Source of the DNA: Monosporascus cannonballus
Taxonomy: Eukaryota > Ascomycota > Sordariomycetes > Xylariales
Direction: 5' to 3'
Length of the DNA stretch: 64,000 nucleotides
NCBI GenBank assembly: GCA_004154925.1
Contig: QJNS01000014.1
Location: 124,001 to 188,000, forward strand
Shown here: positions 12,957 through 23,161 of the stretch, piece by piece
How positions within the stretch are numbered: the stretch's first letter is position 1
How the letters are laid out: every line of letters starts with the position of its first letter
Notes under the pieces: generated by a model
What the model was told of the DNA's origin: nothing
Seen by the model: the letters and a program-made list of their open reading frames with translations, nothing else
Databases searched by the model: none
Translations under genes and position numbers: made by a program

Positions 12957-13367
12957 GGCCGGATACCCTTGGGTAGCATTCCCGATAAACTCCCTGGACT
13001 CCGCTTTTCTACCCTTGACCTCGTAATCGCCGGGTTGTCATGCTGTGGGCAGATGAATTGCAACCTTCTAGGTTAGAATTGTATGTAAGAACTTCGACAC
13101 CTCCTTTGCTAAATGTTCGCTCCTTCGACTAATGCGGTCACATCCCAGCAGAAATGGGGGCCGAATGCCCTTGGTAGCATTCCCACAAACCCCCTGGACT
13201 CCACCTTTTTTGCCGCTAATTCCGTAATCGCTTGTTTGTTATGCAGTTGGCAGGTAAATTGCAACCTTCCAGGTTAGAATCATATGTAAGAGCCTCGATA
13301 ACACCCACTTTTGCTGAAAGCTCCCTCTTTCAATTAGTACGGGTACATCCCAGCAGAGACGGAGATT
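12957..13367. repeat. Imperfect tandem duplication of about 200 bp
   Basis: Two adjacent copies, about 12957-13160 and 13161-13367. Shared blocks are offset by about 200 bp: GGTAGCATTCCC, CCCTGGACTCC, AAATTGCAACCTTC, AGGTTAGAAT, TATGTAAGA and ACATCCCAGCAGA. The copies differ by scattered substitutions and small indels. No coding sense was recognised. Confidence 0.85.
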
Positions 13368-13704
13368 GGTCCTCTTAGTTGGAAACATCCCGTCCCTTCG
13401 GTTCCCTGTAATTAGGTCAGGCTACTGCATACGACATGGTAACACCATGCAAGCATGAAAGTAAATGAACCCCTTCCGTACTACATTACGTTGAGGGAAC
13501 CATTGAGGGGAGTCACTGAGGATGGCCTGGCCAAATAATACAGCTGCTTCCGTTCAAGCCTTCCCCATGAACAGACTTGATCAAGCTTAGAATCCTAGCC
13601 GATCACCATCATCCAAAAGCTTGGACCATAAAATGGGGGACTATTAAGTGATTGCGATATTCGATGTGTGAAATTAACAGAGTCTGAGCTAGCCTCTCGT
13701 CGCC
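13368..13704. other. Intergenic, nothing recognised
   Basis: Sequence downstream of the monooxygenase. No convincing coding or RNA signal was seen. Confidence 0.5.
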
Positions 13705-15074
13705 TTAGCTCTGCTGCATCTCTCTAAGCTTGTGCAATGCTTCTTGCTTGTGGGCACTCATATCCAAACCATAAATAAAATCCCATCTAGGCGCCAGGAG
13801 CGCCCGTAGTTTCTCTGGATCCAGACCAGCATCTGCGTGCTGTCCACACAACACCAATCCCGTCTCCCTACTTGAGTCGATTACTCTTTGGCAACGCGGC
13901 CGTCTAATGGCATCGTATGCCTTGAAAGGCGCCTTGATGTCTGTCGAAGAAGTAATATTGCCAAGAACTTCCTTAAGAATCACGGCATCTTCGAATGCCA
14001 TCGCCGCGCCCGAGCCTTGCCATGGGGTTGTAGCATGAGCGGCGTCTCCAATAACGCATACAATACCGTTCACATAAGTTGGGGTTGCCTTATGCTCCCA
14101 CTGAGAGTAACCGTGCAGATCATCTTGTTCAAGGCAAAGCTGCCAATGTACTTAGCTTACATCCTTCAAAATTGGAGAACCAGTCTTACCTCAATCATGC
14201 CCTTTGCAATTGGGCCATCAAGCCAGCTACTCAGCGTCTGAGTCAAAGTCTTTTTAGTTAGCACACGCATTCGCTCTTGCGTTGGTGAGTGCTCGACAGC
14301 GGATATAATGCACTGCACCATGGTCCGGTTTTCCAGTACATCATGCATCAGGAACCCGCCATCTCCGACCCATCCATACTGTCGGTCCAACTCAAATAGC
14401 TCTCCTCCTAGCACAGCTTTTGCCCGCTCGAGTGGTACCAGATTTCTGCAGTCCCAAAAGCCCGCTGGCGACGCAGCGAATTGGCCAGCATCATCCTGAA
14501 GAACGTACGAGCGCACCGAGCTGAATATTCCATCGGCGCCGATGACCGCGTCGAACCTATCCACCGTCCGATCTTCAAAAACTAGCTCGACGCCATCCAT
14601 ATCTGGTGTCGGGTTAATTGCAGCAAGTCTCTTGTTCGTATGGAGAGAGTCCTGAGGCAGTGGCGCAACCAGTTCACGAAGCAAAGAAGCGCGATGGACG
14701 ATTATCCCGGGATCAGCACCCGAAAGGTCGAATATGGTTTGGCCGGCATACGGCCCAGACCCCTGTAAAAGCTATTAATCCTGCGATTATATTAATGCCG
14801 AAATCACGTACCACGACACTCCGGGAAGAGTTCATGGGAACCGCTCCTGCTCTCTTCAGGAGGTCATCTTTTCTGCCAGGAAGTACATGTTCCAGCGCTT
14901 GTTGTGCATTCGTGCCGAGTCCAACAGCCGCCCCACGCTCTGAAAAGCTAGGTGCAGATTCGTATATGTGAATGTCGATGTGTGGGATTTGTATAAGAGT
15001 ATTCGCAAGGGTGGCTCCGGCAAGGCCGCCACCAATTATGGCGATACGTAAGCGGGAGGGTTTCCAGTGGCCAT
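13705..15074 (-). CDS. FAD-dependent monooxygenase (salicylate-hydroxylase-like), start out of frame
   Basis: A flavoprotein aromatic hydroxylase of the PHBH/salicylate hydroxylase family, which uses NAD(P)H and O2 to hydroxylate small aromatics. I infer three exons: 15072-14812, 14762-14190 and 14139-13705, with introns of 49 nt (GTACGT..ACAG) and 50 nt (GTAAGA..GCAG). All phases agree, giving about 423 codons, a normal length. The N-terminal FAD-binding motif is IAIIGGGLAGATL, the DG motif is VIGADGIFSSVR, and the GD motif is VCVIGDAAHATTPWQGSG. The body therefore looks functional. The problem is the start: the frame has no upstream ATG before a stop. The only nearby ATG (15074) is one frame off and would hit a stop after 12 codons. 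A 1-nt indel near 15052-15058, an unseen 5' exon, or a sequencing error could explain this. Substrate is unknown. Confidence 0.85.
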
Positions 15075-15469
15075 TACTTGTGGATCATGCCTAGGAGGTG
15101 AGGCGTGAATAGGGAAGAGAACCGTTCTTGCCATCAGGATATCTACTTATAGGTAGCAGCTGTTGCAGTGGTAAGCTTGGCACATATCCATAAATCGAAA
15201 TTAGTGGTCGCCTCCGGCACGACGAACACTTTGATGACATGCGTCGGGTCCAATCAGAGTCAAGCTGTGGTTGCATCAAAACTCAGCATGGGGCTAAACT
15301 TTGGGTGGTTCAGGCGCCGTGTTCGTCCGCCCCCCAGCCGCGGCCTGGCCGGGGGGCAAGCACCTGTGACGCTCAGAAGGGGCGGGATTAATTTGTCTCT
15401 GGACCACTTACAGAGCTTGACTTGGATTTATGCGGGGTCGTATGGGCACTCAGCTCTCGGCGCTCCGGC
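15075..15469. other. Intergenic, no gene supported
   Basis: A 62-codon minus-strand frame at 15091-15279 is not recognisable. It lies immediately upstream of the monooxygenase and could in principle contain its missing 5' exon, but no in-frame splice combination convinced me. Confidence 0.4.
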
Positions 15470-15790
15470 TCAGTTCCCCGGGTAACCCGCGTACCGGTGC
15501 GCCGAGATCGGGTCGACGGCGTTGCAGGCCGTCACCGGCTCGATGAACCCAGAGTCGTGCGAGATGTCGCCGCAAACGCCACCCGTCAACAGCTTGACCC
15601 GGCTGTTCGGACCCAACTCTTGGCGCAGGTGGTTCGCGCGCCGCACAGCCAGCCGTGGACGTCGCCGGCCTGGCACACGCTGCGGTTGGGGGTCATGGGT
15701 TCGTTCAGGGTTTCAATCAGCGGCGCGCGCTGTAGGGCAGACATCGTGCTCGTCACAGACGGCAGACGTACCTGTAGGTTGAAGTTAAGA
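15470..15790 (-). pseudogene. Fragment of a glycoside hydrolase (GH5-like), frameshifted
   Basis: On the minus strand a first frame reads LIETLNEPMTPN and then CQAGDVHGWLCG. The NEP motif is typical of clan GH-A (GH5-like) hydrolases, where the Glu is the acid/base catalyst. About 15640, inside GGCGCGCG, the sense jumps one frame and continues LRQELGPNSRVKLLTGG, then a block ending in AHRYAGYPGN, followed by a TGA where Trp is plausible (TGG to TGA). The start and the C-terminal half with the nucleophile are absent. It is GC-rich compared with its surroundings. The family call is tentative; that it is a broken secreted hydrolase is my inference. Confidence 0.4.
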
Positions 15791-16704
15791 ATCGATTCGC
15801 TCCACTCCTTCCAGAGCTTGTTGGATTAGCGCCCTGGGATGTTTACATGGCGGACAGTCTGGCATCGTAGGCGCCGAATGCCTCTAACTTGGTGTTTATG
15901 TACAGTTAATGGTCTTATAGTCCAAAGGATGGTTTCGATAAGCGTTGCTCAGATAGACGGCGACTACAGGAGAGTATAACCCACCTATCGCCACATACCA
16001 CATCTATACCAAGTCGACTAAAGTTCTTTATACCTACATGTGCAATAATCCGATTTAAAATACACCGTTGGTTACTAGGGCAGCTCTCGGGCCGAGCCAC
16101 TCAAAATTTCAGGGGAGGGTAATAATGTTGCATAATGGGCCATGGGTTGTTGATTCCCCGAAAAGAGAGCGGCCATCTCCTGCTGTTTCAACGACGGCTT
16201 GTCCTCGCTGGCACCTTGCTCGACCCGATAAGTGACTATGTGCTCGTGTATACATCTTGTGAAATTTCTTGTGTCTGTTATGATATGAAACTCGACCAAC
16301 GTACATCCGCACCTGAACGTACAAGTGAATGTATACTTGCACAACCTGGCTTTTCAAGGGATGGAGTCGAGTTCTTTAGAAAGTCCCTGGTACCCCAACA
16401 CCACAGGCTGATTCAACGCGATGACGACTGCCAAGTCTACGATTGGTAGGGAGGAGAGATGGATGTTGAATCCGAAGGCGGCATGTGTTGTCAAGGTAGT
16501 TACATTGGCCGAGTTCGGTTTACCTGTTGTTACCGCCGTGACCACCCATTGGACGCCGGGGGCGGGCTGCGGTTGCTTTATCGCGTCTCGTACGAACAGG
16601 TGCTCACATTCCGATAGGAGCTACTGGAGTTGCTAGTCTGCCTGACAAAGGTTGGCTCGCGATAGTAAGCAGAATCGACGGTCTCTCATCTTGTCTCTTG
16701 ATAC
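15791..16704. other. Intergenic, no gene supported
   Basis: Several overlapping open frames of 60-105 codons exist on both strands (for example 16135-16449 plus, 16354-16545 minus). None has a recognisable domain, signal peptide or clear splice structure. Confidence 0.4.
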
Positions 16705-19498
16705 TCAGACTATTTTAAACATTTGAGGATTGGAGTAAATATTCATGGCCTCGCCGTCCATCACGCCGTGAACGTATGCCTCTCCCAGGAGCCTGGCTCC
16801 CTCTGTCTCAGGTTCGGGCATGGGGTCTCCTCCCTTTTCGCCAACCGAGTGCAGCCGGACGACGTAGGGCGTCCTGAGCCCGTACAAGAGACATACCGCA
16901 TCCCCAGGGACCGACCCTGGGGGCACCATAGCCATGTATCCGTTCCGTGTGATAGCGAACGCCCGACCCACGCCGGCCATTATCCTCGTACTATTCCATA
17001 TCAAGGCCCAGCGCAGCGCCTCGTCGAGCCCTTCGGCCTTCAGCTGCTCCATCAGCGGCGGCGCGTTCGTGTCGTCGCGTAGCCCCTCCCTCTCTGCCTC
17101 CGCGCCATCGGGACTCGACACCATCATCAAGCTCCGCTCCCACAGCCGGCAGTAGACGCCGAGCTCGGCCGGGGCCGGATGTTCTAACTGCGTGTCGCCG
17201 ATTAGACAGTGCCAGAAGGCCTCCTCGACAGATCGGCCAATTGGGTATGGATCCTGCGCGAACACTGTAGCTAGCCTGCGGGCGCCCATGTGCTGCTGGA
17301 GGATTTTGGTGCAGAGCTCTTTGTCGTTCTCCCGCGGAAGACCCCTATTGTGATCCAAATAGGTCAAAGTCGGCCCCACGTGGCTAATTGTATCGAAGCA
17401 ATGGCCTCGTATGTATAGTGTGGATCCTGCATCAGAAGAGGCTCTTCTGAATTCTACTTCTAGTGGAGAGTCAGCACAGGCATTATACTGAACCGAATGG
17501 CTGGTCTTCGTAAACCGCTGAAGACGTGTACGTTGTATGGATAGAGCCGTCCAGTCGGGGACCCAGGAAGGGAGGATTGGTAAGTTCCTCTCGTGGTCCA
17601 TTCCAGCGTTCGATAGGGCGGTATTGGGGTTGTCTCTGATGTAATACTGCGCCACGAGTGTATAAACCTGCTCCGCGCTTTTCGAGTAGTCAGCCTCTAG
17701 CCATTGATGAACATCATCTGCTGGATCCAGCAAGCCCAGTAGGGCATATACTCTGTCGACTGCCTCAGTAGAGCGGAAGTGCACTGCTACATCCAGTAAG
17801 CGCAGCAGATCTACTCGCGAGGAGTCCACGTCTCGTCTAAACGCTTGCATTGCCCAGCCGTGAAACATCCCTGTAAGACTCGCTTCTTCGACCCCTAGCA
17901 AGTTACCACTTTGCAGTTGCATGTTGAGAGGCTTAGACAGTAACATCTCGGCCACGGCGCACAGATGCTCCCAGGACAGATGCTCCCCCGAAGCCAGAAC
18001 CTCCACGGAGGATGCCATCGCAACTTCTTGGATCACCCAGACGCGGCAGAACCACGGGTTCGCGAACAGGTTGATTAGCTGCATCCAGCCGGCTTCCATG
18101 TGCGCCTCCGAATACTGCCGAATCAGGCGAGAGCAAGATTCGAACGTGCCGTGCGTGTATTCTTGCCACAGAGCCGCGAGCATACAGCTCGCCTTGTAAG
18201 TACCACTCACTCCACCAAGCCAGACAACAGTATTGGAGGCCTTGCTGTATATGTCTCTCATTAGAGAGATCTGTGAGCCTTTCTCTTCGTTGCCGAGCTG
18301 GTTTATGCAAATCGAGTCGATCCACACGTAGCGATCTTCCATATAGGTAGGAGCCGAGATGGTAGAGTACGGCCATGACGGTGGGTGATACAAACATGAC
18401 CTTGCCGTCGACGAAGATGGGCTCGGTTCTCTCTCTGTTTCCCCAGTGATAGGAAATCGCGTCGTAGGCCGGACACCGGCGCAGATCTTTCACGACTAAC
18501 TGGCACCGAATCTCCCCGAAGGGACGTCTCCTCTTTAGGGGAGCAGTCGGATCTTCTGGGACTCCCCGGATTGGTCTTCGATCGGATTATAAACATGGTA
18601 CTCGACGTAGCGCTCCCACACAGGATGGAATAGAAACGACCGAATGCGCAGGCGGTACGCCCTGGCTGACCATCGGAGCCAGGGAATCTGCGAGAGCGGA
18701 AATTCGAAATGGACAGACCACACTATGTAAGATGCGATGAACAAGTACAGCGCCGTATAGGCTAGGATGGCGGCAGGAATGCGAATCACTGGGTTGCTCA
18801 GCTGAAGGGCTGTCGTTGCGCGCAAACTCAAAAAGGTAGCAATCTGCCTGAGCCGCACCACTTGCTCCCAGGCGCGCTTAGAGTCAGGGTAAGTTTTCGT
18901 CATTAGTAGCTCGATCTGTACTAGATTGATCAGTACCTGTAGATTGCAGCCGAAGATAAACAACTTTAGAAGACAGTTCCACGTTGGCATTATGACTGCC
19001 GTCATAGCATAAAGTACGAACCCGAAGCCCACGGAGATGGCATTGAGGACGAAGTAGCTCCTTTTACGCACAGCATCACGCGCGGGCTGCTCGACATAGT
19101 GAGTTAAAGCAGCTACCAGAGGCGGGATGCCTAGGGCGAGAGCTACGGTCGACTTTGCGGATAACCCGAGCAAGCCCGCTACAGTCGAGAGCAGACAGAA
19201 GAGCCACCAATATAACACCCCGCGCCTCAGGCCAACCTCGACAGCGAAGGAATCCATTATAGTGATGGAACTGCACGATTGACGGGATAAGGATCTTTCT
19301 GACAGAAAAGGCGAATTCGAAAGAGGGGGCACTGTTCAGCCGCACTGCAAGGATAACAGCCGCACAGCCTCCGAAAAAGGCACACATTTGCCCTATCTTC
19401 AGTGCCACCATACTTTTCCCAATCAACCCGAAGCCGGGCGAATCCCTCAACAAGGTGAACAACTTGGTACAGAATAAGAGAACAGGATGCTCACCCAC
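16705..19498 (-). pseudogene. Membrane-anchored HET-domain protein broken by frameshifts
   Basis: HET domains act in fungal heterokaryon incompatibility (non-self recognition cell death). From 5' to 3' on minus: a hydrophobic N-terminal region (19498-19076 in one frame, 19332-18535 in another) with about five predicted membrane helices, ending ERYVEYHVYNPIED and ESQKIRLL; then, after a stop in a CCCC run at about 18540, a frame continuing LKRRRPFGEIRCQLV and AYDAISYHWGN (the usual HET start) to MAVLYHL; then another one-base jump near 18365 into a 562-codon frame with DRYVWIDSICINQ, YSKASNTVVWLG, NPWFCRVWVIQEV and an intact C-terminus. No GT-AG intron fits either HET-side break without deleting conserved sequence, so I read them as frameshifts. 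A single extra C would heal the first, so assembly error must be excluded. The shift near 19300 may be an intron. Confidence 0.75.
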
Positions 19499-19879
19499 AC
19501 ACTCTCTCTCTGTGTAAAAGATGCATTAGACAGACGTCAACATTGAGTAGGCCGTAGAACTCACTGGCAATAATAGAGCCAAATTTCGGCATCATGTCAC
19601 TAGCTAGCTCCATTACAGGCCTGTGCATGCGCCGCTATACTTGCCAAACCAGCTAGATCAGACTCGGCAGTTCCTGTCCGGTCTACTGAACCTCCTGCAC
19701 CGGCTTCCGGCTGTGTTAAAATTCCAGGATATCGTCATACGGTCACACAAAATCGTCACAGACGGTCAGATGGGAGTCGGACAAGCTGATTCGAGTTTGA
19801 TAGATCCTCCATTTCACCCAGTTCTACGTAGTCCATCCATTGGATCGACGCTGTCCCACAACTCCCTATCCCCGTCAGC
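19499..19879. other. Intergenic, nothing recognised
   Basis: This lies between the 5' end of the broken HET gene and the 3' end of the secreted-protein gene. It has a CT microrepeat at about 19500-19512. No coding or RNA signal was supported. Confidence 0.5.
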
Positions 19880-20494
19880 TCATTGCCGGACGGTAGCCAG
19901 TCTCGTGACTTCGTCGAGCAGCTTCTGGTCCTCGCGCGGCGCGTTCTTGAGGACCTTGTCGCGCAGGTGGTCGATCTGCAGGCCGGGCTCCTGGGGCGGG
20001 TTGCCCTGCGCCGTCTTGATGCGGCTGGTCTGGAACTCGAGGAAGAACTTGGGGACCTTGATGCTCAGGTCGCCGCCGACGCTGCGGATGCCGACCTCGG
20101 TCGCCAGGTAGTCGTTGAGGGCGTTCTCAAAGAGCTCGAGGTCGGTGTCGGCCAGCGTCTTGCCGAACTGGTCGGCCGTCGTGAACATGTTCAGCGAGAA
20201 CTCCAGCGGCGTCATGCCCGACGTGCTGAAGTCGATCTCCGAGAACTTGAGGCCGTTGGAAGAGACGTCCGGCACGCCGGAGAGCGTCTTGACCGAGGTG
20301 TCGCACTGGATGGTAGATGCGAGATCCTTCTCGATATTCGCCGTCTCCTCGGGCAGCTCCTCGTTGCCGATGACGAAGCATGGCCGGTTCTGCCGGGCGT
20401 TGATGGTGCCGGCCGCGGTGCGGAGCGGGATCTTCGGGGCGGCGATCGTCGCACCGATCATCGCGGCGAAGGCGAGAAGGAATGATTGCTGCAT
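19880..20494 (-). CDS. Secreted hypothetical protein, 204 aa
   Basis: I choose the ATG at 20494 because it opens with a clean signal peptide (MQQSFLLAFAAMIGATIAAP). Upstream in-frame codons carry low-complexity 5'-UTR-like sequence and an A/T-rich promoter. The mature part has conserved-looking segments: NRPCFVIGNEELPEET, GVPDVSSNGLKFSEIDFS, EVGIRSVGGDLSIKVPKFFL and GLQIDHLRDKVLKNA. It has two cysteines and no further membrane helix. It resembles a class of uncharacterised secreted Sordariomycete proteins, but I cannot name a domain or enzymatic function. The gene is intact, GC-rich at third positions and a single exon. A large overlapping frame on the opposite strand is a shadow of this codon bias. 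Confidence 0.85.
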   Translation of the reverse strand: MQQSFLLAFAAMIGATIAAPKIPLRTAAGTINARQNRPCFVIGNEELPEETANIEKDLASTIQCDTSVKTLSGVPDVSSNGLKFSEIDFSTSGMTPLEFSLNMFTTADQFGKTLADTDLELFENALNDYLATEVGIRSVGGDLSIKVPKFFLEFQTSRIKTAQGNPPQEPGLQIDHLRDKVLKNAPREDQKLLDEVTRLATVRQ

Positions 20495-21698
20495 GATTGC
20501 TGATTGGTTGTACACGCCAAAAAGAATGGCGTCGGGTTGGGCAAAGCTTGGATTATAAGTGATAGACGTAGGTGAATGAACGACTAAAGGATCAACTCGA
20601 AACAGCAAAAGAATGAAAACCCTTTCCAGAAGGATGAGCAACGGCCAGGTTGGTTGAAGAATGGGATGATCGACACTGGAACAGCGCATCACCGATCTTT
20701 TTATAACTGGCACATCTTATGCTTGGCTGTCTTAGCAGCGGGGAATAGTCATGGCGGTTATGAGCCAAACTAAATTGCAGGCTCCTGGCGTTCTTGCGAT
20801 GTTTGTCTCATCTCATAGGCTCGGTTTGGGATTCGACAAGGCTTCTGGAAATGTTTGCCGAGGCGCCAATAACCGTGACTCGTGAGGGGCTTGGATACGA
20901 TGATGTAACCGGCGACTAGAGCGAGTACAATGGTTCTCATGTGTCGAAGTCCTCCGCGGCTCTGCGTTTGACTATTTCTTCGAGGTCAAAATCCCCCCAA
21001 AATCCCATACCCCTGAACCAGGGCGCAGATCCAGGGGCCACGCTAAAGGCGACCCTAGCGCGTTTCAATAGGCTAACTTTGCTATCGTCTTTACCGTGTT
21101 TGGTTTCAGCCCGCTACCAAGGAGAAGCCTCGCGAGTAACACATCAATGGCATCGGTCGTTGGTGCGGCTACAGGGCAGCTTGTCGCAGCGTCGCCCTTC
21201 AAAACGCTGGTCAAGCTCGCTTATACTACAATGAGCCGATTCAACCAAGGAGAACGCCCAATTGCGCGCAGTTGACATTAGATGGTACCTACAACCGGGT
21301 TCTAACATCACACCGACACCATCGCGTTTCAGTCGCCAACGATGTTTACATAGTATGCCTAGGTCCTATACGGAGGTATCGTATCTCGCTGGGCCACCTG
21401 GCGGTAATGTTCGTGTCGATACACCAAAAAAATTCCATCGGGCTTATCCATGGATCTTGTTCTTGGGCGCTAGTACTAAACCAAGGCTGCCAAGAAATTC
21501 CACCTGCGTCCCTCACATAACCTGTCCGTCTGGTTTGCGACTTTTCCTGATATTCCATAAGAAATTATGGACTATGCTTCGTTCCGGAATCTGTTGTGCT
21601 GTTACTGGCATGGTAAGAGTCCCAACTACGAGGGAAATGGGATGCTTTAACTAATTTACATTAATTTTTTAGAATAGTTATGATATTGGTAGTGCCGA
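20495..21698. other. Intergenic, no gene supported
   Basis: This contains the promoter side of the secreted-protein gene (20495-20700). Frames at 20941-21234 and 21262-21654 (plus) show no recognisable features. The final bases before 21699 are AT-rich and probably carry the terminator of the oxidoreductase. Confidence 0.4.
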
Positions 21699-23161
21699 TT
21701 ACGCTGCGCTATAAGCTGCGCCGTACGGCTCAAGTTTTATGCCCTCGATGTCGACGAACCCATACATCGAGCCGTCCTTATCGGCGGCCATCTTCTGGGC
21801 CCACAAGCCCATGGAGTTCTGAAAAGCCTGGAGATGGTCTTCTCCCGTCAGGTCGAGGGGTTGCTTGTCCTGACCGACGAGCCTCATTCTACGTAAAGCA
21901 GAGTCAGCTTATGCTCTTTTTGAGGGGAGAGGCGGGGAACCGGCGCCTGAATGAATCAGGTGAGTAGGTAGGTGGGTAAAACTTACTGAGTGCCAGCGGC
22001 GACATTGGTTGCCGTGAAGGAATCCTCGTCCAACAAGATGGCGACAGCGCCCTGGACTTTGTCCTCCAAGTTCTTCCTCGGGAGGTCGAACTCGTGGCAA
22101 ATTGGCCGGCCGAGCCCGACCCCGTCGACCGTCTTCAACGCCTCGACCATGGCGCCCACGGTCCGGAGGCCGCCTGTCACGTAGGTCTTGGTCTTCTTCA
22201 GGCGCGGGACGACCATCTCGGCGAATTCGATGAAGTACGCCTCGCGCTTGCGGGTGCTCTCGCGGCGGTGCGTGAACGCCAGGCTCTGGTAGGTGCCGCC
22301 GGACAGCTCCACGAAGTCGAACCCGTGGGCCTCGAGCTCCGCGCACAGGTCCCGGCAGTCCTCGGGGGTGAAGCCCGCGTCCTGGAACTCGACGCTGTTG
22401 AGCTTGATGGCGAGGCTGAACTTCTCGTCCGCCACGCGCCGCCGGATCTCCGAGGCGATCTCGAAGATCAGCCGTCCCCGGTTCAGCACCGAGGCCCCGC
22501 CGTACTCGTCCGTCCGCTTGTTGGTGGTGGGCGAGAGGAACTGGGCCAGGAGATAGCCGTGCGCGCCGTGCAGCTGCACGCCGTCGAAGCCGGCGCGGTG
22601 CGCGTACTGCGCCGTGTGGGCGAACCCGTCGACCACCGCGTCGATGTCGGCCTTCTCCATGGCCCGCGGCTTCGCGAACGTCAAGCCCATGACGCTGCCC
22701 TCGAGCTGCACGTCGCTCGCCGATATAGGGTGCGGCTGGATATTCTCCGGGACCTGGCGTCCCGGGTGCGAGACCTGCAAGTACACCAGACTGCCCTTCG
22801 CCTTAGCGGCCGCCGCCAGCTCCCGGAAGCGCTGGAACCGCTCGTCTCCCTCCTCTATGGGGGCATCGCGTGGTATGACGAGGCACCCGGGAGCCTCGAG
22901 CTGGTCCGGCGCGATCATCGTGTTGCCCGTCAGGATGACCCCGAACCCGCCCTCGCCCCAACGCCGGTAGACGTTGATGAGCTCTTTCGAAGGGACACCG
23001 CGCTTGGATAAGTCAGAAGGGTGCCAGCTAGAGAGCCGCTCCGACAAGGCGGCCTTTAGGAACCGGGTGGGTGCCGTCTTCGAGCTGAATGCGAAATGGA
23101 GGGGTTCGCCGAGCGGTGTGGGGTCCACGGGTTCCGCACCCGTGTGGCGCCTGACTGTCAT
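21699..23161 (-). CDS. NADH:flavin oxidoreductase (old yellow enzyme family)
   Basis: An FMN-dependent ene-reductase or NADH oxidase with a TIM barrel, acting on alpha,beta-unsaturated carbonyls or related electrophiles. There are two exons, 23161-21987 and 21888-21699, with a 98-nt GTAAGT..GTAG intron. Phases match and give 454 aa, slightly longer than the usual barrel. Visible motifs: GGFGVILTGNTMI near residue 73 (FMN phosphate side), LQVSHPGRQ, DGVQLHGAHGYLLAQFLSP (substrate and FMN-binding HGAHGYL block), NKRTDEYGG, and YVTGGLRT then GVGLGRP toward the C-terminus. The second exon supplies a short C-terminal cap. No defect was seen. It lies alone, with no operon-like partner, and substrate cannot be deduced. 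Confidence 0.92.

Noticed and set aside
18340..18400. Intron explaining the frame change in the HET gene
   Set aside because: No GT-AG pair fits without deleting the conserved block between FVSPTVMAVLYHL and DRYVWID.
19883..20485. 200-codon open frame on plus
   Set aside because: Exactly antisense to the secreted-protein gene. Leu/Arg/Ala/Val-rich shadow produced by its GC-biased third positions.
22094..23011. 305-codon open frame on plus
   Set aside because: Antisense to the old-yellow-enzyme gene, which has clear motifs on minus.
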